Shown: piece by piece, positions 53,413 through 62,806 of the stretch | How positions within the stretch are numbered: the stretch's first letter is position 1 | Layout of the letters: every line of letters starts with the position of its first letter | Source: Lachnospiraceae bacterium UBA2864 | GTDB taxonomy: Bacteria > Bacillota > Clostridia > Lachnospirales > Lachnospiraceae | DNA length: 64,000 nucleotides | Direction of reading: 5' to 3' | NCBI GenBank assembly: GCA_002350525.1 | Contig: DEFA01000050.1 | Coordinates: 286,875-350,874 of the forward strand | The notes under the pieces: model-generated | Databases searched by the model: none | What the model was told of the DNA's origin: nothing | The model's input: the letters and a program-made list of their open reading frames with translations, nothing else | Translations under genes and position numbers: made by a program

Positions 53413-55826
53413 CAGTCTTCCCCATTCTTTTCGGAAACAATTCCTACACTCTCTCTTATGATCTTATCTCCGGGTTCCACTCCGTCGATAACGATACTCT
53501 CACCGCGCGTATAATCAGGCACATTGTATAGTGTTACATATCTCTTATAGAGTTCTCCGTCTCTCTCCACCCAGACATACGGGATAGTTTTGTCCTCCAG
53601 CTGTTCACCGTAGATAACTCCGCTGTCAAGTACCGGATATCCTCTGTACTTCAAATGATCAAATGTTATCTCCACCGATTTCTTATCCCTGAGAGCCATA
53701 TCATAATCAATCTCCATATCCGTATCGATATAGAACTGATCACGATAATCGTTACCCGGCACACTGTAAGTCAGATATACTTTTCCATCCGACTCAACCA
53801 GATAATTCTGTTTTATATGACCGTTTACTCCTACGGCCTTTCCCGTTCCCTTTTTATCACCGATGGTAATCTGTATATCGGTTCCGAGTTCTGCGGAGCG
53901 TGTCTTTCCGTCATCGTCGTTCGCGGATCCCATTGCTCCCGTCACCATCTTCCTCATCTGAACAAGGGTTTCGTTATACCCCTCTTCCGCAATTGTAAGA
54001 ACATACTGTCCTTCTCTTACTTCTTTTCCGGGTTCCGAATCTCTGTCTATCTTTTTTACGATTCCGTCTTTATCGGCATATACGCTTATAAGACCGCTCC
54101 CGTTGTTGTTCCTGCTGAGGTTATCGTATTCCTTCTGCATCTCTCCGAGTGATGCTGCATAAACCATATTTTCAAGCTGTATCCTGTAATCTATTATGGT
54201 GCGGTTCAGGTTCTTCTTTTCTTCCACATATTTCGGTTCATAAACTTTTGGTGGTTCTTCCGGATCTGTCGGTGTGGCAGTTCTGGCATCTCCCATCGTG
54301 GCTGTATCTGCCGGCTCGGGTTCCTTTGATTCAGGCTCCTCGGATGCAGGTTTCTTTGATTCAGGTTCTCCGGATTCAGCTTCGGGTGAAGGTATATCCT
54401 CCGGTCCGTTATCCGGGTTTTCTTTCATCTCGCTGTACATCGCTAAGGTATCCGCATGATTTTTCTTTAAAGTCCTGATATTCTGTTCGAGTTCTGCCAG
54501 TTTCGCCTTACTGATATCCGTATTATATGTATAGAGAAGATCGCCCTTTTTCACTTCCGTATCCGTAGACACTTCTATGCTTTCCATAATTCCGCTGTGT
54601 TCCGTATAATATCCGGTAACATTCGAATTTTTACCAAGGATGAACTTACTCAATTCCGATACGGTTATATCCTTTGTACCCACTTCCGTCTCAACGTAAT
54701 TTGTGGGAACAAATGTATCCAAAGGATAATATACTTCATCCTCCGCATTCAGACCGTATTTTACTTCCGTATATCCTCCGTTTTCGCTTCCGATCTCTAT
54801 GTTTCTCTTTTCTATATCGTCACTGTCACCCTTACGAACATATACGAAGCTGTTGATACCTGAATGCGTTACGGCTGATGTTCCGACTGTCATAACATTT
54901 TCGGCCATCTTCTGTTTAAATATAAGAACTACATTTTCACCGATACAGAGATCCGCATCCACACTGTATCTCGTATAAACATCTTTACGCTGAACCTCTG
55001 CCAGACTTACCGCCTCCTGTGAATACTCTATCTCGGTCAGATTCTTTTTCTCTCCGTTAACATATATATATTTCTCATCAAAGTTCTTATACATATTTTT
55101 GGTGACCGTCATATCTCTGCATTCCACATAGAGATCCGATGTATCCGAGATGATTGCCACATTCTCATACGGCATTGCTATATTTGAATAAGCTATGTCC
55201 TTTATAAATGTTACATAACCGGAGTGAGGAGCAACGAGAACCGAATCAGCACTCTCTGCTTTAAGCTTCTCTCTTTTCTCCGAATAACTCCTGATCTCAC
55301 GGGATGACATTTCCTCATTGTATCTTTTATCCTCACAGAGAAGATCTATACGTCTGTCGGCGGCCGTCGCATTCTCCTGATCTCCGTTCTCGATTGCTTC
55401 CGCCCTGTTATATTCCTCCAAAGAAATCATGGTGCTGTCTATGCTTGACTGTATTCCCTTTCTGTTTGACTCGTCTGAGATCATCCTGTCATAGTCTTCA
55501 ATGCTGTTACCGTAAGATACATTGAAGCCCGTGGCTATCACATCGCCTTCTTCCACATAATCTCCGATCTTGACCTTGAGGCTGTCAATCGTGAAATTCC
55601 CTTTGCAGAATACCGGATACTCGGTCGGAACCACCACACCCGAGAGTCCCCTCACCATATTTATATCTCCGTATTCCGGCTTCTTGAACATCTTGATCTC
55701 CGCAATGGGACTCACCAGTTCCGGTTCATCATACGGCTTTCTGCCACACCCTGTCAGATTTGATGTGATAAGCACGGCAGCAAGTACAAAAGCTTTTATT
55801 CTGTTTTTATTTAGAAATGATCTCAT
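53412..55826 (-). CDS. Double-length HlyD-like adaptor lipoprotein, 804 residues
   Basis: Lipobox LTGC near 24-27. Two successive lipoyl-like/hairpin/barrel units are visible: the first around KVKIGDYVEEGDVIATG to LVAPHSGYVTFIKD (~85-225), the second around EVSTDTEVKKGDLLYTYN to ISVYADKDGIVKKIDRD (~430-615). Between the second hairpin helices lies a 60-residue Pro/Glu/Ser-rich, intrinsically disordered stretch (EPESKKPASEEPESKEPEP). Ordinary adaptors are ~350-400 residues, so this is a tandem duplication. It overlaps the preceding adaptor gene by 20 bases. Confidence 0.85.
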   Translation of the reverse strand: MRSFLNKNRIKAFVLAAVLITSNLTGCGRKPYDEPELVSPIAEIKMFKKPEYGDINMVRGLSGVVVPTEYPVFCKGNFTIDSLKVKIGDYVEEGDVIATGFNVSYGNSIEDYDRMISDESNRKGIQSSIDSTMISLEEYNRAEAIENGDQENATAADRRIDLLCEDKRYNEEMSSREIRSYSEKREKLKAESADSVLVAPHSGYVTFIKDIAYSNIAMPYENVAIISDTSDLYVECRDMTVTKNMYKNFDEKYIYVNGEKKNLTEIEYSQEAVSLAEVQRKDVYTRYSVDADLCIGENVVLIFKQKMAENVMTVGTSAVTHSGINSFVYVRKGDSDDIEKRNIEIGSENGGYTEVKYGLNAEDEVYYPLDTFVPTNYVETEVGTKDITVSELSKFILGKNSNVTGYYTEHSGIMESIEVSTDTEVKKGDLLYTYNTDISKAKLAELEQNIRTLKKNHADTLAMYSEMKENPDNGPEDIPSPEAESGEPESKKPASEEPESKEPEPADTATMGDARTATPTDPEEPPKVYEPKYVEEKKNLNRTIIDYRIQLENMVYAASLGEMQKEYDNLSRNNNGSGLISVYADKDGIVKKIDRDSEPGKEVREGQYVLTIAEEGYNETLVQMRKMVTGAMGSANDDDGKTRSAELGTDIQITIGDKKGTGKAVGVNGHIKQNYLVESDGKVYLTYSVPGNDYRDQFYIDTDMEIDYDMALRDKKSVEITFDHLKYRGYPVLDSGVIYGEQLEDKTIPYVWVERDGELYKRYVTLYNVPDYTRGESIVIDGVEPGDKIIRESVGIVSEKNGED

Positions 55827-56832
55827 CGCCTTCGTTTAATCCTTCCCGAATGACTACCGTCTTATCCAGAATCTCATCAACCTTTATCTCTCTTGCTATT
55901 CTCGCTCCGTGCTCATCTATCATGAAAACATAGTAGTGATCATCCTTTTCCTTCACGCACTCAAGCGGAACATAGAGCACATCTTTCTTAACTTCCTCGG
56001 CAACATCTACTTTCATTCCGCTTACTATGACAAGTTCATCCTTGGTGTTTTCTATACGGAAATATATCTTGCTTCCCGCACTGCTTCTCTCGACCTTTTC
56101 AACTTTCACATCATATGTTATGACTCCGTTACCGGCAGTGGTGATATCACCTTCTTTAAGAGTCGTGCTTTCTGTTGTTTCGGCATAATATGTATCATCA
56201 CCGGATGCGACTGTTACGAGACTTGCCAGGGATTCATAGGAGGTTACCACTCCGCTGAGAGCGGTATCGGATATCTCTATAACCTTTCCGTCCTCTTCCG
56301 CCCTGATCACAAGTTCCTCCTTCTTTTCCTCCAGCTCTGCCAGATATCCTTCGGCAATCCTTATGGCTTCTTCGCAGGAATTTATCTGGACCGAATTATC
56401 TTCCCCCGGATCAATGGCCGATCTGTTTCTCAGATGTCTTATGGTTATCTCATTTCTCTCCTTCTGATCCGTGTACTGTTCTATACTGTTTTCAAGAGTT
56501 TCGGAGGAGAGAGTCAGCAGGATGTCTCCTTTTCTTACCATATCTCCGAGACTCACATACAGTCTGTCAAAAGCGATATCCTTAAGCATTGTTGTATCCA
56601 GCTTCTTTGCTTTGAATCCGTAATGTATTTCGTTGTAATTATCGAGCTTCATATCTTCCGACTTGCCGTAGGTTACATCACCTCTCTGAACATATGTCGT
56701 ATACGGTACCGCTTCTTCACTTACAACTGACGGTACTCTGACAAGAGGTCTTTCTTTCTCGAATCCGCAGCCCGTAAGCTGTAAGATCATCAAGACCGAA
56801 AGAAGAAGTCCGAGTATTCGTTTAACCCTCAT
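55807..56832 (-). CDS. HlyD-like adaptor lipoprotein, 341 residues
   Basis: Lipobox LTGC at ~19-22. A lipoyl half-motif (VSLGDMVRKGDILLTL) is followed by a helical hairpin (~105-185), the second lipoyl half (IRAEEDGKVIEIS) and a beta-barrel with membrane-proximal ending (NEGDEIISK). It resembles the periplasmic adaptors of MacA/RND type, although the host has one membrane; in Gram-positives such proteins bridge permease and cell wall. This is the first gene of the 11-gene unit, behind a GGGAG site. Confidence 0.88.
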   Translation of the reverse strand: MRVKRILGLLLSVLMILQLTGCGFEKERPLVRVPSVVSEEAVPYTTYVQRGDVTYGKSEDMKLDNYNEIHYGFKAKKLDTTMLKDIAFDRLYVSLGDMVRKGDILLTLSSETLENSIEQYTDQKERNEITIRHLRNRSAIDPGEDNSVQINSCEEAIRIAEGYLAELEEKKEELVIRAEEDGKVIEISDTALSGVVTSYESLASLVTVASGDDTYYAETTESTTLKEGDITTAGNGVITYDVKVEKVERSSAGSKIYFRIENTKDELVIVSGMKVDVAEEVKKDVLYVPLECVKEKDDHYYVFMIDEHGARIAREIKVDEILDKTVVIREGLNEGDEIISK

Positions 56833-56934
56833 TTCGATATACTCCCAAGAATAATCGTATTTTCGAACGTATTATGCCAAACAGATGTTTCCAAGTTGTA
56901 TCCAAATGTATACAAATTCATTACCGTGAGAAAT

Positions 56935-56988
56935 AAAAACGCTGCCTCGGGATATCTGTGATGATCGTCACAAACATCCCGAAGCAGC
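56935..56988 (-). terminator. Intrinsic terminator of the GH95 gene
   Basis: CGCTGCTTCGGGAT pairs with ATCCCGAGGCAGCG around a 22-base loop and is followed by TTTTTATTT on the minus strand. It separates the sugar locus from the export locus. Confidence 0.88.
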
Positions 56989-57010
56989 GGGATAATCAAT
57001 ATCTGCTATA

Positions 57011-59152
57011 TTATACGTATTCTATTTTGGTAACCTTTCCGTCTTTCCACTCCAGGATTTTTACGGTACGTCCTCCGCGGAGTCTGAGTCCCGTCACTTT
57101 ACCGTTCTTCCAGCAGGACGGGAGTGCGGGAAGAAGCTTCACCTCATCCTCATGACTCTGGATCAGCATCTCGGCTATTCCGGCTGTACATCCGAAGTTT
57201 CCGTCTATCTGAAACGGCGGATGATTGTCAAAAAGGTTCGGCAGCGTCTGATCGTCTATCAGCTTCTCAATATTCTCGAAGGCTGCATCACCTTCTCCGA
57301 GTCTCGCATACATATTTATGATCCAGGCTCTGCTCCAGCCCGAATGCCCTCCTCCGAAGGAAAGCCTTCTTTCTATGGTCTTACGTGCCGCAGTAAAAAG
57401 CTCCGGAGTTTTATCTTTTGTTATCTGAGAGCCCGGATAAAGAGCAAAGAGCTGGGATATATGTCTGTGTCCCGGTTCCTCTTCTTCATAATCCTCGTTC
57501 CATTCCATGATCTGACCGTATTTACCTATTGAATCCGGCTTGATACGTGAAAGTGTTTCGGCAGCTCTTCGCGATATGCTGTTCTCATCCGAATCGGCTG
57601 TTCCCAGAATCTTCTCCGCCTCGATGCATGCATTAAGAAGTTCGCGGATGATCTGGTTATCCATGGATGCTCCCTTACATATAACGCCTTTTTCTCCGTT
57701 CGGTAAGATATAAGTATTCTCCGGTGAAAGAGTCGGGCATGTAACAAGCCACTCGCCGTCCGGAATGAGGTAGTCCATAACGAACTGAGCCGCATCCCTC
57801 ATGATCTCATACTTAGCTTTAAGGAAATCCATATCCTGCGTAAAGAGATACTGTTCCCAGATGTGAAGCGACATCCATGCGCCGCCCATAACCCAGTAAC
57901 TTGATGAAAGGCATACATCCTGCGGGCATGTATCAGCCCAGATATCCGTATTGTGATGGGCCATGAAACCTCCGCAGCCGTACATTTCCGACGCTGTTCT
58001 CTTACCGCTTTCTCTTACTCTTTCAAGCAGCGTGATAAGAGGTTCGGTGCACTCAAGAAGATTCGTTACAAGTGCCGGCCAGTAATTCATCTCGGCATTT
58101 ATATTTATCGTATATTTACTTCCCCAGGCAGGGGTATAATCCTGATTCCATATGCCCTGAAGATTTGCGGGAAGGGAACCTTCTCTCGAACTTGCGATCA
58201 GAAGATATCTTCCGAACTGGAAGAATCTCACTATCTTCTCCTGACCTTCTATCTCCAGAGTAACTCTGTTATAAAGCGACTGATAATCTCTTATATGTTC
58301 CTTAAGGATCTCATCCCAGCTATATTCCGCAGCGCTGTTAAGTCTCTCAACTACTGTATCTCGAGGGTTCTTCTCACGAAATGTTGTATCCGCAGCAAGC
58401 AGGATAAGAGCTTCATCCGCTCCTCTTACGATCGTTGTATTTCCGATATTCTCAACGGTTCCGCCGATAGGTATAACCTTTATCGCCGTAGCCGAGGCGA
58501 TACTTCCACGGCCTCCGCTCGTGGCTTCCATTATCTGTATATTTCCCGGAAGTGCCTTTATACTGTCCACATAGTGATTATAATTCTGTCTTCTGATGGA
58601 GAGCATCTCATACGGAAGATTCTCCCATGGTGCAAAACCTCTTCCCAGCTGTGCATGGAAAGAGAGACTCTCAGGTTTATCGGCTGTAAGATGGACTGCC
58701 ATTATATTCTTCGGATAACTCGTAATAACCTCACGGGTATATCTTACACCGTTCATGGTAAATGACATGTCAGCCACGGCACGGCTTATATCAAGACATC
58801 TCTCATAATCACTATACTCGGTCTCGCGACCCATAAATTCTATATACAGATTTCCGAGACATTCGTAATGTCTCTGCTCCTCCGGAGTTCCCGAAAGTGC
58901 AAAGGTACACAGCTCCTCCGCTTCTCTGATACGACCTTCGAAGATAAGGCGTCTTATCTCCGGAAGCTTCTCCTTTGCCGAAGGATTAAGTCTGTCCTGC
59001 TTTCCTCCAAACCAGACGCTGTCTTCATTCAGCTGAATCCTCTCTATATAAGGATTTCCAAAGAGCATTCCTCCAAGACGTCCGTTTCCCACGGGAAGCG
59101 CCTCATTCCAGTCCTCTGCAGGCTTATCAAATATAATCTTATTTATATCCAT
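57011..59152 (-). CDS. GH95 alpha-L-fucosidase/alpha-L-galactosidase, cytoplasmic
   Basis: The 713-residue inverting glycosidase starts at ATG 59152 after GGGGGAT. Family motifs: GNGRLGGMLFG and IQLNEDSVWFGG in the N-terminal domain, WGSKYTININAEMNYWPALV (with the Asn pair that acts with an Asp as base), CPTLSPENTY (general acid Glu), and IDGNFGCTAGIAEML. No signal peptide. GH95 removes alpha-1,2-linked L-fucose or L-galactose, as in xyloglucan side chains or mucin glycans. It is last in the MFS-GH27-small protein-GH95 unit. Confidence 0.93.
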   Translation of the reverse strand: MDINKIIFDKPAEDWNEALPVGNGRLGGMLFGNPYIERIQLNEDSVWFGGKQDRLNPSAKEKLPEIRRLIFEGRIREAEELCTFALSGTPEEQRHYECLGNLYIEFMGRETEYSDYERCLDISRAVADMSFTMNGVRYTREVITSYPKNIMAVHLTADKPESLSFHAQLGRGFAPWENLPYEMLSIRRQNYNHYVDSIKALPGNIQIMEATSGGRGSIASATAIKVIPIGGTVENIGNTTIVRGADEALILLAADTTFREKNPRDTVVERLNSAAEYSWDEILKEHIRDYQSLYNRVTLEIEGQEKIVRFFQFGRYLLIASSREGSLPANLQGIWNQDYTPAWGSKYTININAEMNYWPALVTNLLECTEPLITLLERVRESGKRTASEMYGCGGFMAHHNTDIWADTCPQDVCLSSSYWVMGGAWMSLHIWEQYLFTQDMDFLKAKYEIMRDAAQFVMDYLIPDGEWLVTCPTLSPENTYILPNGEKGVICKGASMDNQIIRELLNACIEAEKILGTADSDENSISRRAAETLSRIKPDSIGKYGQIMEWNEDYEEEEPGHRHISQLFALYPGSQITKDKTPELFTAARKTIERRLSFGGGHSGWSRAWIINMYARLGEGDAAFENIEKLIDDQTLPNLFDNHPPFQIDGNFGCTAGIAEMLIQSHEDEVKLLPALPSCWKNGKVTGLRLRGGRTVKILEWKDGKVTKIEYV

Positions 59153-59182
59153 TGTATCCCCCGTTATATGTTCCATCGTAAC

Positions 59183-59581
59183 TTAACACATTTCAGCTTT
59201 ACTTATATAATCCCGGGCTTCCTTATCCGTCAGAGTTTTATATACATCGAAAATGACCATATCTCCGACCTTCACCGGCTCCATCACTCCCTGAAGTATG
59301 ATCTGCGCTATATGATTTGCGCATACTCTGCAGTCAAAAAGATCCTTAACGTAATAGGCTGCCGATATATCCGGCACATCGCTTATTCCCAATACCTGTT
59401 TTCTGTACATATGAAGGATCCGTGCGGCAGTTCTTCTGTCCAGTTCTTCATCCCGGCCGAGAATATCCTGTTCTTCGATCCATCCCGCCTTCCGTGCATC
59501 TTTAAGAATTTCATCAAATCCGTCACCCGTTTGAGGCTCTTCAGATATCAGTATCTTTATAAATTCTCCGATCGTTATCAT
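59183..59581 (-). CDS. Small protein between GH27 and GH95, 132 residues
   Basis: Start is taken as ATG 59581, just past the GH27 stop; a TTG nine bases earlier would overlap it. The sequence looks like two or three degenerate helical repeats with SLH-like wording (RRTAARILHMYRKQVLG, then VKDLFDCRVCANHIAQIILQ, and KTLTDKEARDYISKAEMC at the end). There is no signal peptide, so a surface SLH role is doubtful. Cys pairs (CRVC and the final C) are notable. It may be an accessory subunit for the glycosidases; function unknown. Confidence 0.65.
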   Translation of the reverse strand: MITIGEFIKILISEEPQTGDGFDEILKDARKAGWIEEQDILGRDEELDRRTAARILHMYRKQVLGISDVPDISAAYYVKDLFDCRVCANHIAQIILQGVMEPVKVGDMVIFDVYKTLTDKEARDYISKAEMC

Positions 59582-59582
59582 A

Positions 59583-61376
59583 TCATTCAACAGGTCTTAT
59601 CTTTACTGTCAGATTTCCACATGCCGGAAGTTTTCCGCTTGCGAATCTGGTTCCGTGTCCGAAATCTCGTTCTGCCTTTATCTCTCTCTTTTCGCCCGTG
59701 AAAAGATCCGTAACTTCATAGGCTGAAGCTTGAAGGAATCCCTCCGGATCCACCATCTTTTCTTTGAGGTAAGTAACAACAAGGTCATTATCTATAACAA
59801 CCTCTGTATCTTTATCGGCCATACTTACATTTATAAATGATACTGCAACGCTTCCGTCATGAAGAGGCTTGGCGAGCACGTCTATTCTGTCATTATCTCT
59901 TATATATGCTTTATCCGGAGCGACAGCTTTGGTGGTATGGATTCGCTTAGCCTGAATTCCGAGACTGTCCTGATTAAGAGCTATAAGCTCCTTATTTGCT
60001 ATGATCTTATATATCTCATCGTCCTTCGTGATACGTCTCAGATCAAGTCCCAGCATAAGCGGAGCGTTCATCATGCACCACATTGCCATATGGGTACGGC
60101 ACATGGTATCTGTGAGACCGTTCATTCCGACCATCAGCATATCCGGATCGTTCCATCCCTTATCGAGACCTGCAAACTCATCCATGATAACTGCCTTATT
60201 ATACTGCGCGGTTACGCTTGTTGTGTAAGCGCCTTCCCATACTCCGTGTCCCGGATCTCCGTCCGAGCCGACCTGAAATGTTATATCATTCAGGATTCTC
60301 CATGAATCACCGACCTTATAACCCCAGTTCTGCGGCTGAGTCTTTCCCCACTCACAGATTGAAAATACTATATCTCTATCCGGATCAGCCTTCTTAAAGC
60401 CTTCTTTAATACGTGCATAGGATGTAAGAGTATTCTCCTGACGTCTGTGATTCATGAGGCGGATTACATTTTCACCTTTGCTAAGCTGCAGTCTGATAGG
60501 ATAAGGTGTAACCACATCATCATGATAATAAATCTTACTGCCCGTTCCGTCTTCAACAACAATCTGAAGCCACTCGCCCATTCCTTCTACACATCCGGGA
60601 ACATAGTCTATATAAAAACTGTATTCACTGCTTGATGGTGCATCTATGCGAAATCTCAGTTCACTGCTCATCTCTCCTACGGGTGAAGTATCCGGAGCTG
60701 TTCCGTCAAAGGTACCTATTCCCTTTACGTATTCTCCTTCGATATAAGCCCTTGTTCCCGTTATCTCGGCATCCTTTGCCGCAAGATATTCCCTGGTCCA
60801 GGTTGTTCCGTCCAGACGCACCTTCACAGCTCTGATTGCCGGAGCGAAAGTGAATCTTGCATTTTCCGGATTCGAAAATGTAGCATTGTCCCATACGTTA
60901 TAACAGTTATCCACTTTGATAAAGTCGACACCCCACTTAATATAATCCGCCGTATCTATGTCTTCATATCCGCAGGTTCCGACTTCAAGGCCTGAGCAGA
61001 GTTTGGAACCTATATCATTATACATACCGAACTTCAGTCCCTTGCTGTGGATATAATCGGAAAGAATGCCGAAGTCACTCGGAAACTTCACTGAATCCCC
61101 CGTAAGATGCCCGTCTACACGGGATGCACCGTAACATCCGTCGTCGAGAATAACATACTTATATCCCAGCTTATCCAGTTCAAGCTCTACCAATTTATCA
61201 GCCATAACCTTGGTGAGTTCTTCCGTGTTGCCGCTGCCGAAAGCATTCCAGCTGTTCCATCCCATAGCGGGAAGACGTCTCTTCTTCTCGAAAAGAGCTT
61301 CGCCGTTCTGAAAAGAATCGAATCTGTATGCCTCATCTGTTATCTCCACAGGCTTTTCATAAAACTTCTCATTCAT
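59583..61376 (-). CDS. GH27 alpha-galactosidase with inserted CBM-like domain
   Basis: The 597-residue retaining glycosidase has barrel motifs MGWNSWNAFG (38-47), ILDDGCYG, YNDIGSKLC, nucleophile D156 in DFIKVDNC, acid/base D364 in SWRILNDI, and WNDPDMLMVG. Instead of the usual short loop between strands 4 and 5, residues ~165-330 form a jelly-roll-like insertion (ARYIEGEY-like start at YIEGEYVKG, LRFRIDAPSSSEYSFYIDYVPG) resembling CBM6/35 domains. No signal peptide. Substrate is alpha-galactose on an imported oligosaccharide. It lies 16 bases after the MFS gene. Confidence 0.9.
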   Translation of the reverse strand: MNEKFYEKPVEITDEAYRFDSFQNGEALFEKKRRLPAMGWNSWNAFGSGNTEELTKVMADKLVELELDKLGYKYVILDDGCYGASRVDGHLTGDSVKFPSDFGILSDYIHSKGLKFGMYNDIGSKLCSGLEVGTCGYEDIDTADYIKWGVDFIKVDNCYNVWDNATFSNPENARFTFAPAIRAVKVRLDGTTWTREYLAAKDAEITGTRAYIEGEYVKGIGTFDGTAPDTSPVGEMSSELRFRIDAPSSSEYSFYIDYVPGCVEGMGEWLQIVVEDGTGSKIYYHDDVVTPYPIRLQLSKGENVIRLMNHRRQENTLTSYARIKEGFKKADPDRDIVFSICEWGKTQPQNWGYKVGDSWRILNDITFQVGSDGDPGHGVWEGAYTTSVTAQYNKAVIMDEFAGLDKGWNDPDMLMVGMNGLTDTMCRTHMAMWCMMNAPLMLGLDLRRITKDDEIYKIIANKELIALNQDSLGIQAKRIHTTKAVAPDKAYIRDNDRIDVLAKPLHDGSVAVSFINVSMADKDTEVVIDNDLVVTYLKEKMVDPEGFLQASAYEVTDLFTGEKREIKAERDFGHGTRFASGKLPACGNLTVKIRPVE

Positions 61377-61392
61377 CTCCGTTTCTCCTTTA

Positions 61393-62610
61393 TTATGTAT
61401 CTTCTTGTTGTCTCTTTCCGCCCAGGGCGTAAACAGCTATCAATACACCTGCTGCACATACCGCAGTTCCGGTAATCAGCATTATTTTAATTCCCAGATG
61501 ATCGAGTATTACTCCGCTGATCAGGTTGGAGAATACTCCGCCTATAGTTATGGCACTTGTTACATATGCCTGACCCTTAACCTGATCCGAATCACTCATT
61601 GTCTCATTAACGTAATATGCCACAGCCGGTATAAATACCGCATAGGCAAACAGCTGCATTGACTGGCTGAGATACATCATCGCCATGTTTGTGGCAAAGA
61701 TAAGGATAAGTATCTTTATAAAAAATGCAGCGCCCGATAAGATCAGCATCTTGCCCGAAGATATCTTCTTCAGCACTATTCCGATGAGTGCCATGACCGG
61801 CAGCTCCAGGATAGCCTGCAGGAAATTTGAATATCCCAGTTCCTTCTCTCCGCCGCCGAGATTTCTGATTATCTGTATCATAAAATCATTGATCATATTA
61901 TGAGCAAAATAGAAACATACGGTTGCCAGAAGGAATATCATAAATGCGGGATAGGTACGTGCGAAATCGATCACATTGTTATGAGTATCTTCTGTCTTAA
62001 GAGGCTCATCTTTCGATTTATCGGATATCTCCGTCTTCTCTTCCATCGGCTTTTTAAAAGTATAAACAACCAGCACGGAAAGTGCCATGGTTATCACATT
62101 TATGATCTGCAGGATTCCCACGCCCCTGCTTTCTATAAGCCGTCCGATAAAGGCCGAGGTCACCGCAAAGCTGGCAGATCCCAATCCTCTTGCAAGTCCG
62201 TAATATATGTTACAGCCCGCTTTCTTATATTCAAAATAAAGTGCCGTCATAACAGGCTGATATGCGAACTGGATCATATATATGATCACATAGATGATGA
62301 ATACCATCACCTTATTATCGTTAAGGACCATAAGTAGTGCCGATCCGATCATGATCACTGTTACCGCTATGATGATAAAACGCCGATTCGTCAGCCATCC
62401 GGGCTTATCTATGATACCCGCTATTATAGGCTGGCATAATGCAGAAGTGATATTGGCTGCCGCCAGAAGGATTCCCACCTCGGTATTGGTAAATCCGTTG
62501 GCAAGAAGATAGACTGCGGCCATTGCATGTATGGTACAGAATGCCGCAAAATAAAGTGCATTTATAAGTGTATATCTGAGGGTCCAGAAACCCTTTTGGA
62601 CTTTGTTCAT
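61393..62610 (-). CDS. MFS oligosaccharide permease (LacY/MFS_1-like)
   Basis: The 405-residue protein has twelve predicted helices. The N-terminus TLINALYFAAFCTIHAMAAVYLLANG and GLARGLGSASFAVTSAFIGRL are typical of the LacY-like MFS_1 group of sugar:proton symporters. A long charged loop (~195-225, KPMEEKTEISDKSKDEPLKTED) lies between helices 6 and 7. It heads the unit that encodes GH27 and GH95, so the cargo is probably a galactose/fucose-bearing oligosaccharide. GGAGAAA precedes the ATG. Confidence 0.9.
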   Translation of the reverse strand: MNKVQKGFWTLRYTLINALYFAAFCTIHAMAAVYLLANGFTNTEVGILLAAANITSALCQPIIAGIIDKPGWLTNRRFIIIAVTVIMIGSALLMVLNDNKVMVFIIYVIIYMIQFAYQPVMTALYFEYKKAGCNIYYGLARGLGSASFAVTSAFIGRLIESRGVGILQIINVITMALSVLVVYTFKKPMEEKTEISDKSKDEPLKTEDTHNNVIDFARTYPAFMIFLLATVCFYFAHNMINDFMIQIIRNLGGGEKELGYSNFLQAILELPVMALIGIVLKKISSGKMLILSGAAFFIKILILIFATNMAMMYLSQSMQLFAYAVFIPAVAYYVNETMSDSDQVKGQAYVTSAITIGGVFSNLISGVILDHLGIKIMLITGTAVCAAGVLIAVYALGGKRQQEDT

Positions 62611-62740
62611 TTATGTTTCTCCGCTAATCCCGCTTTTCCCCGAAAGCTAAACCCTTTAGTATTTAACGCTTATGCCATTATAGCAGAATTCCTCTGCATT
62701 CAAATAGTAATTTTCACAAAATTGGCTGTGCAAAACAGAG

Positions 62741-62773
62741 AAAAAAAGCAGGAAAATCATACGACTTTCCTGC
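62741..62773 (-). terminator. Intrinsic terminator of rfbB
   Basis: GCAGGAAA pairs with TTTCCTGC around a 10-base loop and is followed by seven T on the minus strand, about 35 bases after the rfbB stop. Confidence 0.9.
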
Positions 62774-62806
62774 TTCGGATATAATTCTTATATATTTGTC
62801 GGAATA

